This document shows, piece by piece, positions 1-8,347 of a DNA stretch of 64,000 nucleotides. Source of the DNA: Faecalibacter rhinopitheci (lineage in GTDB: Bacteria > Bacteroidota > Bacteroidia > Flavobacteriales > Weeksellaceae); NCBI RefSeq assembly GCF_015234135.1, contig NZ_JADGIK010000003.1, forward strand, positions 270,305-334,304, in the 5' to 3' direction. The notes below the pieces were generated by a model, which saw only the letters and a program-made list of their open reading frames with translations, ran no database searches and was not told the DNA's origin. A program made the position numbers and the translations under genes. How positions within the stretch are numbered: position 1 is the stretch's first letter; each line of letters begins with the position of its first letter.

Positions 1-132
1 TTTATGATTGAGATTTTACAAGGAATTATGCCTTATGGAAGAACATTTGATTGGTACGATTTGCTCGCTAATACTTTTGGAATTTTACTGGCAACTGGAT
101 TGGTACAATCCATAAAAAAAGCGAAGAGTTAA
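1..132 (+). CDS. VanZ-like family protein, C-terminal end (partial)
   Basis: Only the last 43 codons are inside the window; the reading frame is open from base 1 and stops at 130-132. The tail contains an E-x-LQ segment, a P-x-GRTFDWYDLLANTFG stretch and a final hydrophobic helix, which is the conserved end of VanZ-like small membrane proteins. The family is named after a teicoplanin-resistance gene, but most members, including stand-alone ones like this, have no known role. The stop codon lies inside the stem of a bidirectional terminator shared with the convergent nadE gene. The assignment rests on a short fragment. Confidence 0.65.
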   Translation, partial: FMIEILQGIMPYGRTFDWYDLLANTFGILLATGLVQSIKKAKS

Positions 133-149
133 CTCTTCGCTTTTTTTTT
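114..149. terminator. Bidirectional terminator between VanZ-like gene and nadE
   Basis: A perfect 20-base palindrome (GCGAAGAGTTAACTCTTCGC, 121-140) is flanked by an A run on the left and a T run on the right, so it can end transcription from both convergent genes. Confidence 0.9.
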
Positions 150-942
150 AATCTTTATATTCTTCAGGAATTTTACACAGGGGAATAGGAATCATCTTAT
201 GCTGGTTGATTCGATTCAGTCGACTATAAATTTCAAAAACTACTTTTTGTCTTCCTTCAAATTCGTCTAAATCATGACCTTCTTCTTTCATTTGCATAGC
301 CCATTCAAGTTCATCATACGATGCGCCTAATTGATCTTCGTCTGAACGATCATCACCAAATAAACCATCTGTAGGTTTAGCTTTTTGTATAGCTGTATTT
401 ATACCTAAGTATTTAGCAATAGTATATACTTCTGATTTCATTAAATCGGCAATAGGACTTAAATCTACCCCACCATCACCATATTTTGTATAAAACCCTA
501 CTCCAAAATCTTCTACTTTATTTCCTGTACCAGCAACCAAATAATTGTTTAATCCAGCAAAATAGTATAAAGTAGTCATTCGTAATCTTGCACGCGTATT
601 TGCTAAAGCTAAGTTAACTTTATCTGTTTTTTCGATTGTTGGCAAAGCACTTACTAAATCATCAAAAGTTGAGGTTAAATCCACTTCAATTGAATCTATA
701 GGTGAATTAAAATTATCCTTTAACCACTCAATATGCTTTTTAGCACGGTCAGCTTGGTTTGCTTCCTGATGAATGGGCATCTCAAGATTTAATAAAGGAT
801 AACCAGTCATTGCACATAGAGTAGAAGTTACCGCAGAATCAATCCCTCCAGAAATCCCAATGACAAAACCTTTTTGATGAGAAGTTTCAATATAGTCTTT
901 AAGCCATGAAACAATATGTTGAATTATTTTTTCAGTTTGCAT
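148..942 (-). CDS. nadE: NH3-dependent NAD(+) synthetase
   Basis: It catalyses the last step of NAD synthesis, ATP-dependent amidation of deamido-NAD in the cytoplasm. The protein has 264 residues, the short form without an N-terminal glutaminase domain, so ammonia is the expected nitrogen donor. The PP-loop motif SGGIDS is at residues 31-36. A GTGNKVEDFGVGFYTKYGDG stretch near residue 140 and the later LMKSEVY segment match the NAD synthetase substrate-binding region. The ATG start is at 942. It is divergent from gldB, with about 110 bases between the two starts. Confidence 0.95.
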   Translation of the reverse strand: MQTEKIIQHIVSWLKDYIETSHQKGFVIGISGGIDSAVTSTLCAMTGYPLLNLEMPIHQEANQADRAKKHIEWLKDNFNSPIDSIEVDLTSTFDDLVSALPTIEKTDKVNLALANTRARLRMTTLYYFAGLNNYLVAGTGNKVEDFGVGFYTKYGDGGVDLSPIADLMKSEVYTIAKYLGINTAIQKAKPTDGLFGDDRSDEDQLGASYDELEWAMQMKEEGHDLDEFEGRQKVVFEIYSRLNRINQHKMIPIPLCKIPEEYKD

Positions 943-1052
943 TTCAAAATAGTTTAATAATCAAATATAAGAAATGAAAGTGTGTAATCTTATAGAATTA
1001 AGATTTCATTTCAGTATTAATTATTATTTTTGTTAGCTAAACAAGAAACACA

Positions 1053-2105
1053 ATGAGGATATTTTATAGCATTGCAATTATTTTTATATTGATGCTAAGT
1101 TCTTGCAAAAAAGAGCATACATGGGATGTTGATTCTTCAGGGATTGATGTTAATTTAGTAATACATGATATTAGTAAAAATTTCTTTAATGATAGTATTC
1201 CATTAAGTAAACTAAAGACTGATTATCCTTTCTTTTTTGACAACTCTTCTGATAGTATATGGGACGCACAACGCTTAGATCCTAAAGAAAAATTGATTTA
1301 TAATGAATCGCTAAAGCAATTTGGAGATTTTAAGAAATTAGATAATGAATTGATTCCTATTTTTCAAAAATATAAATATTATTTTCCTGAACATGAAACG
1401 CCTACAGTGTTCTTATACTCTTCTGGTTTGCAGAGTTTAGATTATCCAGTAATATACAGCGCACAAGATAAATTGATGTTTATTGCGATGGATGCTTTTT
1501 TAGGGGAAAAGAATAAATTTTATGATAGTATGCGTGTAGAGAATTATTTACGTAGAAATATGTATGTAGAAAGAGTTCCTGCTCAAGTGGTTAGCGCAAT
1601 TGCTGAAAATATTGTAACTTATTCACCAAGACAACAAAAATTCTTAGATTTAGTTTTATACGAAGGGAAAAAGCTAATTTTGCAAGATGCTTTGTTAACT
1701 GATACACCAGATGAATATAAGATTGGCTATACACCAGAACAAATGGCATGGTGTGTTGAAAATGAAGGAAATATTTGGAACTTTTTTGTAGAACAAAATT
1801 ACGTTTTTAGTGACGATCGCACGTTAGAAAAACGCTTCTTAATAGTTGCTCCTTTCTCAAAATTTAATAATGAAGTAGAACAACAATCACCAGGTAAAAT
1901 TGGTGCTTGGATTGGATGGCAAATAATACGAAAATATATACAAGAAAATCCTGATGTTAAGTTACAAGACTTACTATTAGATATGGATAGTCAGAAAATT
2001 TTGCAAGCTTCTAAATACAAGCCGGAAGTTAATGGAAATTCTACAACAAAATATCAGAAAAAGAAAAAAGAAGGTGTAGATGAGTTGTATCACTACGCAG
2101 AATAA
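1053..2105 (+). CDS. gldB: Gliding motility lipoprotein GldB
   Basis: GldB is a lipoprotein needed for flavobacterial gliding and linked to the T9SS/Gld machinery. The 350-residue protein begins with a short hydrophobic segment ending in a lipobox, LSSC, with the lipidated cysteine at residue 18. The body has no enzymatic motif that I recognise. The identification comes from overall resemblance to GldB (including the motif region WDAQRLDPKEKL) and from the next gene, gldC, 17 bases downstream. Its biochemical role is not well defined even in model gliders. The presence of gldBC does not prove that this strain glides. Confidence 0.9.
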   Translation: MRIFYSIAIIFILMLSSCKKEHTWDVDSSGIDVNLVIHDISKNFFNDSIPLSKLKTDYPFFFDNSSDSIWDAQRLDPKEKLIYNESLKQFGDFKKLDNELIPIFQKYKYYFPEHETPTVFLYSSGLQSLDYPVIYSAQDKLMFIAMDAFLGEKNKFYDSMRVENYLRRNMYVERVPAQVVSAIAENIVTYSPRQQKFLDLVLYEGKKLILQDALLTDTPDEYKIGYTPEQMAWCVENEGNIWNFFVEQNYVFSDDRTLEKRFLIVAPFSKFNNEVEQQSPGKIGAWIGWQIIRKYIQENPDVKLQDLLLDMDSQKILQASKYKPEVNGNSTTKYQKKKKEGVDELYHYAE

Positions 2106-2122
2106 TATAGATACAAATAATT

Positions 2123-2449
2123 ATGAGAAAAACAAATATTGCAATCGAGATTGAATTAGACGAAAATCACGTTCCAGAAAAAATGAATTGGAATGCTCCA
2201 GATGGAGGTGTTAATAATGAGGAAACTAAGGCAATGTTACTTTCTGTATGGGATGATAAAGCGAAAGAAGCCTTAAGAATTGATTTATGGACAAAAGATA
2301 TGACGCAGGATGATATGAAACGTTTCTTTCACCAAATCTTTATTTCAATGTCATCTTCTTATCAAAGAGCAACAGACGAAGAAGAAGTTGCACAAAAAAT
2401 TGCAGCTTTTGCAGAAGAATTTGCATATGCAGCTAAAATTAAAGGATAA
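2123..2449 (+). CDS. gldC: Gliding motility protein GldC
   Basis: A small acidic protein of 108 residues without signal peptide or membrane segment, so probably cytoplasmic. It starts MRKTNIAIEIELDENHVPEKM, contains the conserved WNAPDGG stretch, and matches GldC, which lies directly after gldB in flavobacteria. In Flavobacterium johnsoniae GldC is accessory, since its loss weakens rather than abolishes movement. It is co-transcribed with gldB: the gap is 17 bases and a hairpin terminator follows. Confidence 0.9.
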   Translation: MRKTNIAIEIELDENHVPEKMNWNAPDGGVNNEETKAMLLSVWDDKAKEALRIDLWTKDMTQDDMKRFFHQIFISMSSSYQRATDEEEVAQKIAAFAEEFAYAAKIKG

Positions 2450-2465
2450 GAAATAATCTTTTTCA

Positions 2466-2517
2466 AAAATAAAGTCGAATTTCGTAACAAATGTGTTAGA
2501 AGTTCGACTTATTTTTT
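2466..2517 (+). terminator. Terminator after gldBC
   Basis: Inverted repeat AAGTCGAA (2472-2479) and TTCGACTT (2503-2510) with a 23-base loop, followed by ATTTTTT. The long loop makes it weaker than others in the window. Confidence 0.6.
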
Positions 2518-2540
2518 ACATTTAAATTATAATCAGAAAT

Positions 2541-3857
2541 ATGAAGAAAATTATTCTTGCAATTACCATAGGATTTAGTTCATTTTTATCAGCTCAACAA
2601 AGTTGGAGTATTATGGAGTGTATTGAGTATGCTGCAAAGAATAATCTAACCATTCAACAAAATGAGTTAAATGTAAAATTAGCTGAAAAGAATCTTGAAC
2701 AAGCTAATAATAATTGGTTACCTACAGTTTCGGGATATTTTGATAATAATATTAATATAGGTTCATATCATCCCGTTATAGAGAAAGGTTATTATCAATT
2801 TTCTAATTCCTTTGGTGTGCAATCCCAAGTCAACTTATATAGTGGAGGAATCGTAAAATTACAAAAAGAAAAATCGACTTTAGATTTAGAAGCTTCAAAA
2901 ATAGAAACGCTAACAACTCTAAATGATATCTCTCTACAAGTAGCTAATTACTATTTGGCTATTCTTCTTAATAGAGAACTAAAAAGTGTAGCGGAAGGAA
3001 ATTTAGATATTGCAAAACAATTGTTAGACCAAGCTCGGAAAAAATTTAATGCTGGGACTATAGCGAGAGCCGAATTAGTTCAAGCAGAAGCAGAAGTAGC
3101 ATCTAATATAAAAAACATTACCGATGCACAGATTGAAATAGATCGCTCTTTATTTAATTTAGCAATGTTATTACAATTGCAAGATTACCGTGATTTTAAT
3201 ATTAAAAATGTAAGTTTACCAGATACCATAGAGAAAGATTTGTACAACTTAGAGGATATCTTAAATAATGCATATGCTACACAACCTGTCATAAAATTAG
3301 CAGAAGTAAATATAGAATCAGCCAAAAAAGCTACTAAAATTTCTGAAACATATCTCAAACCAAGGGTTACTGGGAACTATAGTTTAGGAACAAATTACAT
3401 GGATTATTTTAATAAAGGGCTAAATCAAGTTGCTTGGTTAAGCCAATGGAGAGAAAATATTGTCAACGTAATTGGTGTTTCTATCTCATTTCCGATTTGG
3501 AATCAATATTCTAACAGAATCAATATCCAAAAATCATTAATTAATGAAGATATAGCCCTTAATAATTTCTCTATTCAAAAGCAACAAGTTTTACAAAATG
3601 TACAGTCTGCATATTTCGAAGTAAACTCATCTTTTGCATCTTTCGAGTCGGCGAGAGAAGCAGTTCGTTATGCGGAGATTTCATTTGATTTTGCACAAAA
3701 ATCATATAATGCAGGTATTATTAATTTATATGACTTTAACAGATCTAGAAATGATTTATTGATTGCAAGATCTCAAATGTTGCAAGCAAAATATAATTTT
3801 ATATTTAAAACGAAAGTTTTAGATTTCTACGCTGGTATTCCAATAATCTTACAATAA
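2541..3857 (+). CDS. TolC-family outer membrane efflux protein
   Basis: A 438-residue protein with an N-terminal signal peptide ending at FLSAQ (about residue 19). Two long helical repeats (about 25-215 and 235-430) rich in A/Q/N heptads and the NLYSGG and YNAGIINLYDFNRSRNDLL segments match outer membrane efflux proteins, which form trimeric outer membrane and periplasmic tunnels. No membrane-fusion protein or inner-membrane pump lies beside it, so the transported substrate and partner are unknown. It is flanked by a terminator upstream and by the promoter of tsaB downstream, so it is probably monocistronic. Confidence 0.85.
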   Translation: MKKIILAITIGFSSFLSAQQSWSIMECIEYAAKNNLTIQQNELNVKLAEKNLEQANNNWLPTVSGYFDNNINIGSYHPVIEKGYYQFSNSFGVQSQVNLYSGGIVKLQKEKSTLDLEASKIETLTTLNDISLQVANYYLAILLNRELKSVAEGNLDIAKQLLDQARKKFNAGTIARAELVQAEAEVASNIKNITDAQIEIDRSLFNLAMLLQLQDYRDFNIKNVSLPDTIEKDLYNLEDILNNAYATQPVIKLAEVNIESAKKATKISETYLKPRVTGNYSLGTNYMDYFNKGLNQVAWLSQWRENIVNVIGVSISFPIWNQYSNRINIQKSLINEDIALNNFSIQKQQVLQNVQSAYFEVNSSFASFESAREAVRYAEISFDFAQKSYNAGIINLYDFNRSRNDLLIARSQMLQAKYNFIFKTKVLDFYAGIPIILQ

Positions 3858-3895
3858 TCATAGATAAGATCTTTAAGATCTAACAATCTTTATTT

Positions 3896-3903
3896 TATCT
3901 TTG
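3896..3903 (+). promoter_or_regulatory. Bacteroidota-type -7 element of tsaB
   Basis: TATCTTTG fits the TAnnTTTG -7 consensus of the Bacteroidota primary sigma factor. The ATG of tsaB follows only four bases later, which would make the transcript leaderless or nearly so. No convincing -33 TTTG is visible at the right distance. Confidence 0.5.
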
Positions 3904-3907
3904 CACT

Positions 3908-4582
3908 ATGGCAACAATTTTAAATTTAGAAACTTCGACAAAAAATTGTTCAGTTTCCATTGCTAAAGACGGTAAGCTTTTATGCGTAGTAGAAGAAGCA
4001 AATGAAGGGTTTGAACATGGTGAAAAACTGCATCAATTTATTGATTGGTGTGTAGAAGGAGCAGGAATCCAGTTAGCTAATGTAGATGCAATATGTGTAT
4101 CCAAAGGCCCAGGATCTTATACAGGTTTACGAATTGGTGTTTCATCTGCCAAAGGGTTGGCTTACGGATTAGATAAAAAATTATTATCTATTAACTCATT
4201 AGAAATTTTAGTCCAAACTCAGTTAAATAAAGGATACGATTTAATAATTCCAATGATAGATGCGCGTCGTATGGAAGTATATACAGCTTTATATGATGGT
4301 GCTGGAAATAAATTAACTGAAACTGAAGCTAAGGTAATTGATGAAACTTCATTTGAAGAATTAAAAGGTAAAAAAATTGTTTTCGTAGGGGATGGTGCAG
4401 AAAAATGTGCAGAAATTTTATCTTTTTTAGATGCTGATTTTATTCAAATTTTTCCATCTTCAAAAGATATGATTCATATATCTAATGAAAAATTTAGTAC
4501 ATTACAATTTGAAGATGTTGCATATTTTGAACCCTTTTATTTAAAAGATTTTATTGCAGGGAAAAACAAAACTGAAAAATAA
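3908..4582 (+). CDS. tsaB: tRNA threonylcarbamoyladenosine biosynthesis protein TsaB
   Basis: TsaB is the dimerisation partner of TsaD in the complex that places threonylcarbamoyl on A37 of ANN-decoding tRNAs. The protein has 224 residues. The N terminus, ILNLETSTKNCSVSIAKDG, is the first strand pair of the ASKHA fold, and SKGPGSYTGLRIGVSSAKGL (about residues 65-84) is the family signature. It acts in the cytoplasm. A DUF423 membrane protein gene follows after six bases and is probably co-transcribed. The ATG at 3908 is the only start compatible with the full N-terminal fold. Confidence 0.95.
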   Translation: MATILNLETSTKNCSVSIAKDGKLLCVVEEANEGFEHGEKLHQFIDWCVEGAGIQLANVDAICVSKGPGSYTGLRIGVSSAKGLAYGLDKKLLSINSLEILVQTQLNKGYDLIIPMIDARRMEVYTALYDGAGNKLTETEAKVIDETSFEELKGKKIVFVGDGAEKCAEILSFLDADFIQIFPSSKDMIHISNEKFSTLQFEDVAYFEPFYLKDFIAGKNKTEK

Positions 4583-4588
4583 GTCAAA

Positions 4589-4978
4589 ATGAAAAATATT
4601 GTATTAACAGTTGCTGCTTTTTATGGTATGACAGCTGTAATTTTAGGAGCTTTCGGAGCGCATGCCTTTAAAAAGATTTTGGCAGTAGAAAAGTTATCAA
4701 GCTTTGAAGTTGGAGTTCGTTACCAAATGTATCATGCACTTGCTTTGTTAGTAATTGGGATGTTCTTTCAGTTCTCTAATGGGATGGAACGTTCTGCCGC
4801 ATGGTTATTAATGGCAGGAACACTTGTATTTTCTGTAAGTATTTATTTACTCTCTTTTGCTGATTATTGGGGAGTAAATCTTAAATTCTTAGGTCCTATT
4901 ACACCGCTAGGAGGTTTATTAATGCTAGCCGGTTGGGGAGTATTAATGGTGTACTTTATGAAAACAAAATTCAGTTAA
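4589..4978 (+). CDS. DUF423 family small membrane protein
   Basis: A 129-residue protein with four predicted membrane helices (roughly residues 5-25, 45-65, 70-90 and 100-122). The ILGAFGAHAFKK segment near residue 18 and GPITPLGGLLMLAGW near the end are the conserved blocks of DUF423 (YgdD-like) proteins. The function is unknown. It is the second gene of a tsaB operon and is followed by a strong terminator. Confidence 0.85.
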   Translation: MKNIVLTVAAFYGMTAVILGAFGAHAFKKILAVEKLSSFEVGVRYQMYHALALLVIGMFFQFSNGMERSAAWLLMAGTLVFSVSIYLLSFADYWGVNLKFLGPITPLGGLLMLAGWGVLMVYFMKTKFS

Positions 4979-5000
4979 AATAATATTATAATTATATAAA

Positions 5001-5033
5001 AAAAGGTCTTGTGCTACACAAGACCTTTTTTTA
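5001..5033. terminator. Bidirectional terminator
   Basis: AAAAGGTCTTGTG / CACAAGACCTTTT with a three-base loop and T run. It separates the convergent DUF423 gene and the gene at 5064-5564. Confidence 0.9.
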
Positions 5034-5063
5034 TATGTGGAGAATTAAATCCTTCTCAATTAA

Positions 5064-5564
5064 TTATTCGAAATCATCATCGGTAAATTCAAACTCTTCG
5101 AAAGTACATTTTATTTCAAAAGGTAGATCATCAGATGATTCTTCTGTAAAATCTTGTACTTTTCCTTGCCAAGTTAAAGAAAGAACACCTGCATCTGTCA
5201 TAGAAAAATTAAGCGTATTATCTACTGTTTCATAATCCTCATTAGCTGTAGTAAGAGAGGTGTAGTACACTTCATGTAAGTCACCATCTTCATCTTCAAT
5301 TTCTACAAATCCATGAGGTATAGAAACAGTTTTACCATGCAACTCTTTAGCAGAGGTAACATCAATAGGAAAATCATCAATAAATAAAGATAACTGAGGA
5401 AATTCATTTTGAAGTGAGTCTACTTCAACATGTTCAAGATCGTCATTAGAGTGGATCTCAATTAAAAGAACTTGTTTGTCTCCTTGATAAACAACCTTAC
5501 AAAGGCTTTTTTCGATGTGATAATTAAATGTTTCTTCTTGATGGAAGAATTTAATCGTTTTCAT
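5064..5564 (-). CDS. Acidic hypothetical protein
   Basis: I do not recognise this 166-residue protein. It has no signal peptide and no membrane helix, so it is likely cytoplasmic. It is strongly acidic, with a C terminus ending EEFEFTDDDFE, and reads as a mostly beta protein. The ATG at 5564 is followed by a coherent open frame with codon use like its neighbours. It stands alone between two terminators. Being acidic and single-copy in its operon gives no clue to function. Confidence 0.75.
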   Translation of the reverse strand: MKTIKFFHQEETFNYHIEKSLCKVVYQGDKQVLLIEIHSNDDLEHVEVDSLQNEFPQLSLFIDDFPIDVTSAKELHGKTVSIPHGFVEIEDEDGDLHEVYYTSLTTANEDYETVDNTLNFSMTDAGVLSLTWQGKVQDFTEESSDDLPFEIKCTFEEFEFTDDDFE

Positions 5565-5675
5565 TGTTAATATTTCTGAAATAAAATTTATGGTACGAAG
5601 ATATTAATTATCAAACACAAATAATTCATCTTTAGGTATTTTTTTTTAGCTTATATTTGATGTTCAGATAATTAT

Positions 5676-5714
5676 AAAAAAAGAGCTACTTAATTTAATA
5701 AGAAGCTCTTTTTT
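5676..5714. terminator. Terminator after YceI gene
   Basis: AAAGAGCT and AGCTCTTT form a stem around an A/T-rich loop, with A and T runs on the two sides. It serves the YceI gene on the minus strand and possibly readthrough from the right. Confidence 0.75.
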
Positions 5715-5739
5715 TTGTTTTAATTATTTTAAAAATAGA

Positions 5740-6399
5740 TTAGTTCGCTTTTGCAGAAAAATCTACTTGTAATAATACTTCATCTTTAATGATAGATCCA
5801 CCACCACCTGTGAAAGTGATTCCGAAATCTTTACGATTAATTCCGAATTCTTCAGATTTAATAGTAATAACATCATCTGCTACAGCTACATTAGCTTTAA
5901 AAGTGATATTTTTAGGAACACCACGGAAATCGAAGTTTCCAGAGATTTCTGTATTGTAATCACCGCCTTCTAATGCTTTAACTCCTGTAATTTCAAAACT
6001 AGCTGTTGAGAATTTTTCAACGTCTAAAAAATCAGCAGATTTTAAATGACCATCTAATTTTGCTTTTGTTTCAGGATCTGCGTCTAAATCTTTAGATTCA
6101 AAAGTTGCAAAATCAGCTACAAATTTCCCTGACTCTAACACTCCATTATTAGCAGTAACATTACCTTCTTTTAACTTTACTACTCCCCAGTGTCCTTCCT
6201 CTGGCTTAGTGATATCATCAAAAGTTTTTCCTCCTTTCCAGTTTATTACAGCTGTAGAGTCTGCTACATAAGACACTGCACCTTCAGTAGAATTTGCTGT
6301 CTCTTGAGCATCCGAAGTTGCAACAGTATCTGTATTTCCTCCACAAGAAGTTAATGCAACAGCTGAAACTAATGTTAAGCTTAATAATAATTTTTTCAT
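5740..6399 (-). CDS. YceI-family lipoprotein
   Basis: A 219-residue protein. The N terminus MKKLLLSLTLVSAVALTSC ends in a lipobox with Cys19, followed by an S/T/E-rich linker to about residue 45, then a YceI-like lipocalin barrel. The segments VINWKGGKTF, GHLKSADFLDVEKFSTASFEI and GNFDFRGVPKNITF match this family. YceI proteins bind polyisoprenoid or fatty-acid-like ligands; the physiological role in flavobacteria is not established. It is expected to be membrane-anchored in the cell envelope. It is monocistronic, with its own terminator. Confidence 0.9.
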   Translation of the reverse strand: MKKLLLSLTLVSAVALTSCGGNTDTVATSDAQETANSTEGAVSYVADSTAVINWKGGKTFDDITKPEEGHWGVVKLKEGNVTANNGVLESGKFVADFATFESKDLDADPETKAKLDGHLKSADFLDVEKFSTASFEITGVKALEGGDYNTEISGNFDFRGVPKNITFKANVAVADDVITIKSEEFGINRKDFGITFTGGGGSIIKDEVLLQVDFSAKAN

Positions 6400-6538
6400 G
6401 TTGATTGATTTAAATTTTTACGAAATTATTGGATTCATTTATAATTTACATTGATATATATCAATATTGATTATAAATTTGCTGTTAAATTTAATAATTC
6501 TAAATTAAATCATCAAATTTATAATCTAAATTAGACCA

Positions 6539-7525
6539 ATGTTACAAATAGCCAATCTTAATTTTAAATATGAACCAGCAAATGCCTTTGCTCTTCAAAA
6601 TATTTCGTTCCAAGTAAAAAAAGGGGAGGTAATAAGTGTGATAGGCGAAAGTGGAAGTGGTAAATCGACATTACTCCGTTTATTATATGGTTTAGAAGAT
6701 TACGATGAGGGTGAAATTGAATGGAATAATAAAAAATTAAAAGGTCCATCGTTTAATATTATTCCAGGTCACAAAATGATGAAATATGTAGCGCAAGATT
6801 ATGATTTATTAGACTTTGTGACTGTTGGAGAAAATGTAGGTAAATTCTTAAGCAACTTTGACCTTAAAACAAAGCAAAAACAAATTGATGAAGCTTTGAA
6901 AATTGTTGATCTTTTAGATTTAAAAGATTATTTTCCTAATAAGCTAAGTGGAGGTCAAAGGCAACGTGTTGCAATTGCACGAGCTTTGGCACAAAAGCCA
7001 GAAATACTATTGTTAGATGAACCATTTTCTAATTTAGATCAATCGCTTAAATTATCTATCCGAGAAAAAATTATAGATTGGTGCAAAGAAAACCAGATTA
7101 CAGTAATCTTCACAACGCACGATTTAAATGATGCATTCTATACCTCTGATCGAATTCTGGTATTACAAAAAGGTGAAATACTTCAGTATGGAGATGTAGA
7201 AAGAGTAAGAGAAAGCCCTACAAATAGTTATGTAGCAAAATTATTTGGCTATATCAATTTAGTAGAAGTAGGAGTGTTTAATAAAATGAAATTAAGCGAT
7301 ATAGATCATTATAACTATTATCAATTAGTTTATCCAGAGGAACTTTGGTTGAATGATGATGGGGAGTTTATAGGCGAAATAATAAATTCTAGTTTTCAAG
7401 GAAGAGATTATTTAATTAAATTAAAATATCTGGATTTTGAGCTTTTTACCTACTATCCATACAAGTTGAAAAAAGGACTCCAAATTAAATTCTCTATTCC
7501 TAATAATAGAATTATAAAATCATAA
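6539..7525 (+). CDS. Orphan ABC transporter ATP-binding protein with TOBE-like C terminus
   Basis: A 328-residue ABC ATPase. Walker A GESGSGKST is at residues 36-44, the signature LSGGQRQR near 137, Walker B ILLLDEPFSNLD near 157 and the switch histidine in FTTHDLND near 195. The last 80 or so residues are beta-rich and look like the TOBE domain of importer ATPases of the PotA/MalK type. No permease or binding protein is adjacent. The partner must be encoded elsewhere, or the protein has a non-transport role. A strong terminator follows at once. Confidence 0.85.
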   Translation: MLQIANLNFKYEPANAFALQNISFQVKKGEVISVIGESGSGKSTLLRLLYGLEDYDEGEIEWNNKKLKGPSFNIIPGHKMMKYVAQDYDLLDFVTVGENVGKFLSNFDLKTKQKQIDEALKIVDLLDLKDYFPNKLSGGQRQRVAIARALAQKPEILLLDEPFSNLDQSLKLSIREKIIDWCKENQITVIFTTHDLNDAFYTSDRILVLQKGEILQYGDVERVRESPTNSYVAKLFGYINLVEVGVFNKMKLSDIDHYNYYQLVYPEELWLNDDGEFIGEIINSSFQGRDYLIKLKYLDFELFTYYPYKLKKGLQIKFSIPNNRIIKS

Positions 7526-7531
7526 AATCAT

Positions 7532-7564
7532 AAAAAAATCCGAACTGTACGTTCGGATTTTTTT
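7532..7564. terminator. Bidirectional terminator
   Basis: AAATCCGAAC-TGTAC-GTTCGGATTT with A and T runs on either side, between the convergent ABC ATPase and hydrolase genes. Confidence 0.92.
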
Positions 7565-7572
7565 ATGATTTA

Positions 7573-8346
7573 TTAAATAAGAAATGTTAGAATAGTACTT
7601 ATAAAATCTTTTGGATTTTCTGCATGTAGCCAATGTCCAGCATTTGCAATTGTTTTTATTGCAGAATTTGGAAAACGTTTCTTTATTATGAATTCATCTT
7701 CTGGCATAATGTAATTAGATTTTTCACCTTTTAGGAAAAGCGTAGGGCCATTAAATATGCCATCTAATAAATTTTGTCCCACCAAATCAGAATAACTTTG
7801 ATGTAAAACGGGTAAATTAAATCGGAAAGCATATTGTCCGTCCTCGGCATGGTATACATTTTTTAATAAAAACTGGCGTACACCAATTTCAGGGATGTAT
7901 TGTGCTAAAATTTCTTCCACATCTTTACGTGAAGTTACTTGGGAAAAATCAACAGAAGATAAAGCTTTGAATATTGCATTATGATGAGGTTCATATGCTT
8001 TTGGCGCCATATCGGCTACGACCAAATGATTTAATTTATCTGGATATAACATGGCGAAATCCATTACAATTCGCCCGCCTAATGAGTGTCCAATTAAATG
8101 CGCTTTATCAATTTGATGAAAATTCATATAATTTAGTACATCTTCTGCCATTACTCTAATTGTAGAAAAATCCGAATGGAAACTGCGCCCATGATTTCTT
8201 AAATCTACAATATGAGTAGTATAAATTTCTCCAAATTGGCGTGCATGTGTATTCCAATTATCTAGCTGCCCGAAAAGTCCATGTAAAATAATCAGATGTT
8301 CTGTTCCCGATCCAATAATTTTACTATGTATAATATCTTGTTCCAT
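7573..8346 (-). CDS. Alpha/beta hydrolase (YbfF-like esterase)
   Basis: A 257-residue soluble alpha/beta-hydrolase. The HGLFGQLDNW oxyanion-hole segment is at about 22-31, the nucleophile elbow GHSLGG at 86-91 (Ser88) and the catalytic His in AGHWLHAENP near 240. Size and motifs resemble the YbfF-type short-chain esterases; the natural substrate is unknown. It is the last gene of an mscS-pdxJ-hydrolase operon, with one base between the pdxJ stop and this ATG. The pairing with pdxJ may only reflect operon packing. Confidence 0.85.
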   Translation of the reverse strand: MEQDIIHSKIIGSGTEHLIILHGLFGQLDNWNTHARQFGEIYTTHIVDLRNHGRSFHSDFSTIRVMAEDVLNYMNFHQIDKAHLIGHSLGGRIVMDFAMLYPDKLNHLVVADMAPKAYEPHHNAIFKALSSVDFSQVTSRKDVEEILAQYIPEIGVRQFLLKNVYHAEDGQYAFRFNLPVLHQSYSDLVGQNLLDGIFNGPTLFLKGEKSNYIMPEDEFIIKKRFPNSAIKTIANAGHWLHAENPKDFISTILTFLI

Positions 8347-8347
8347 A

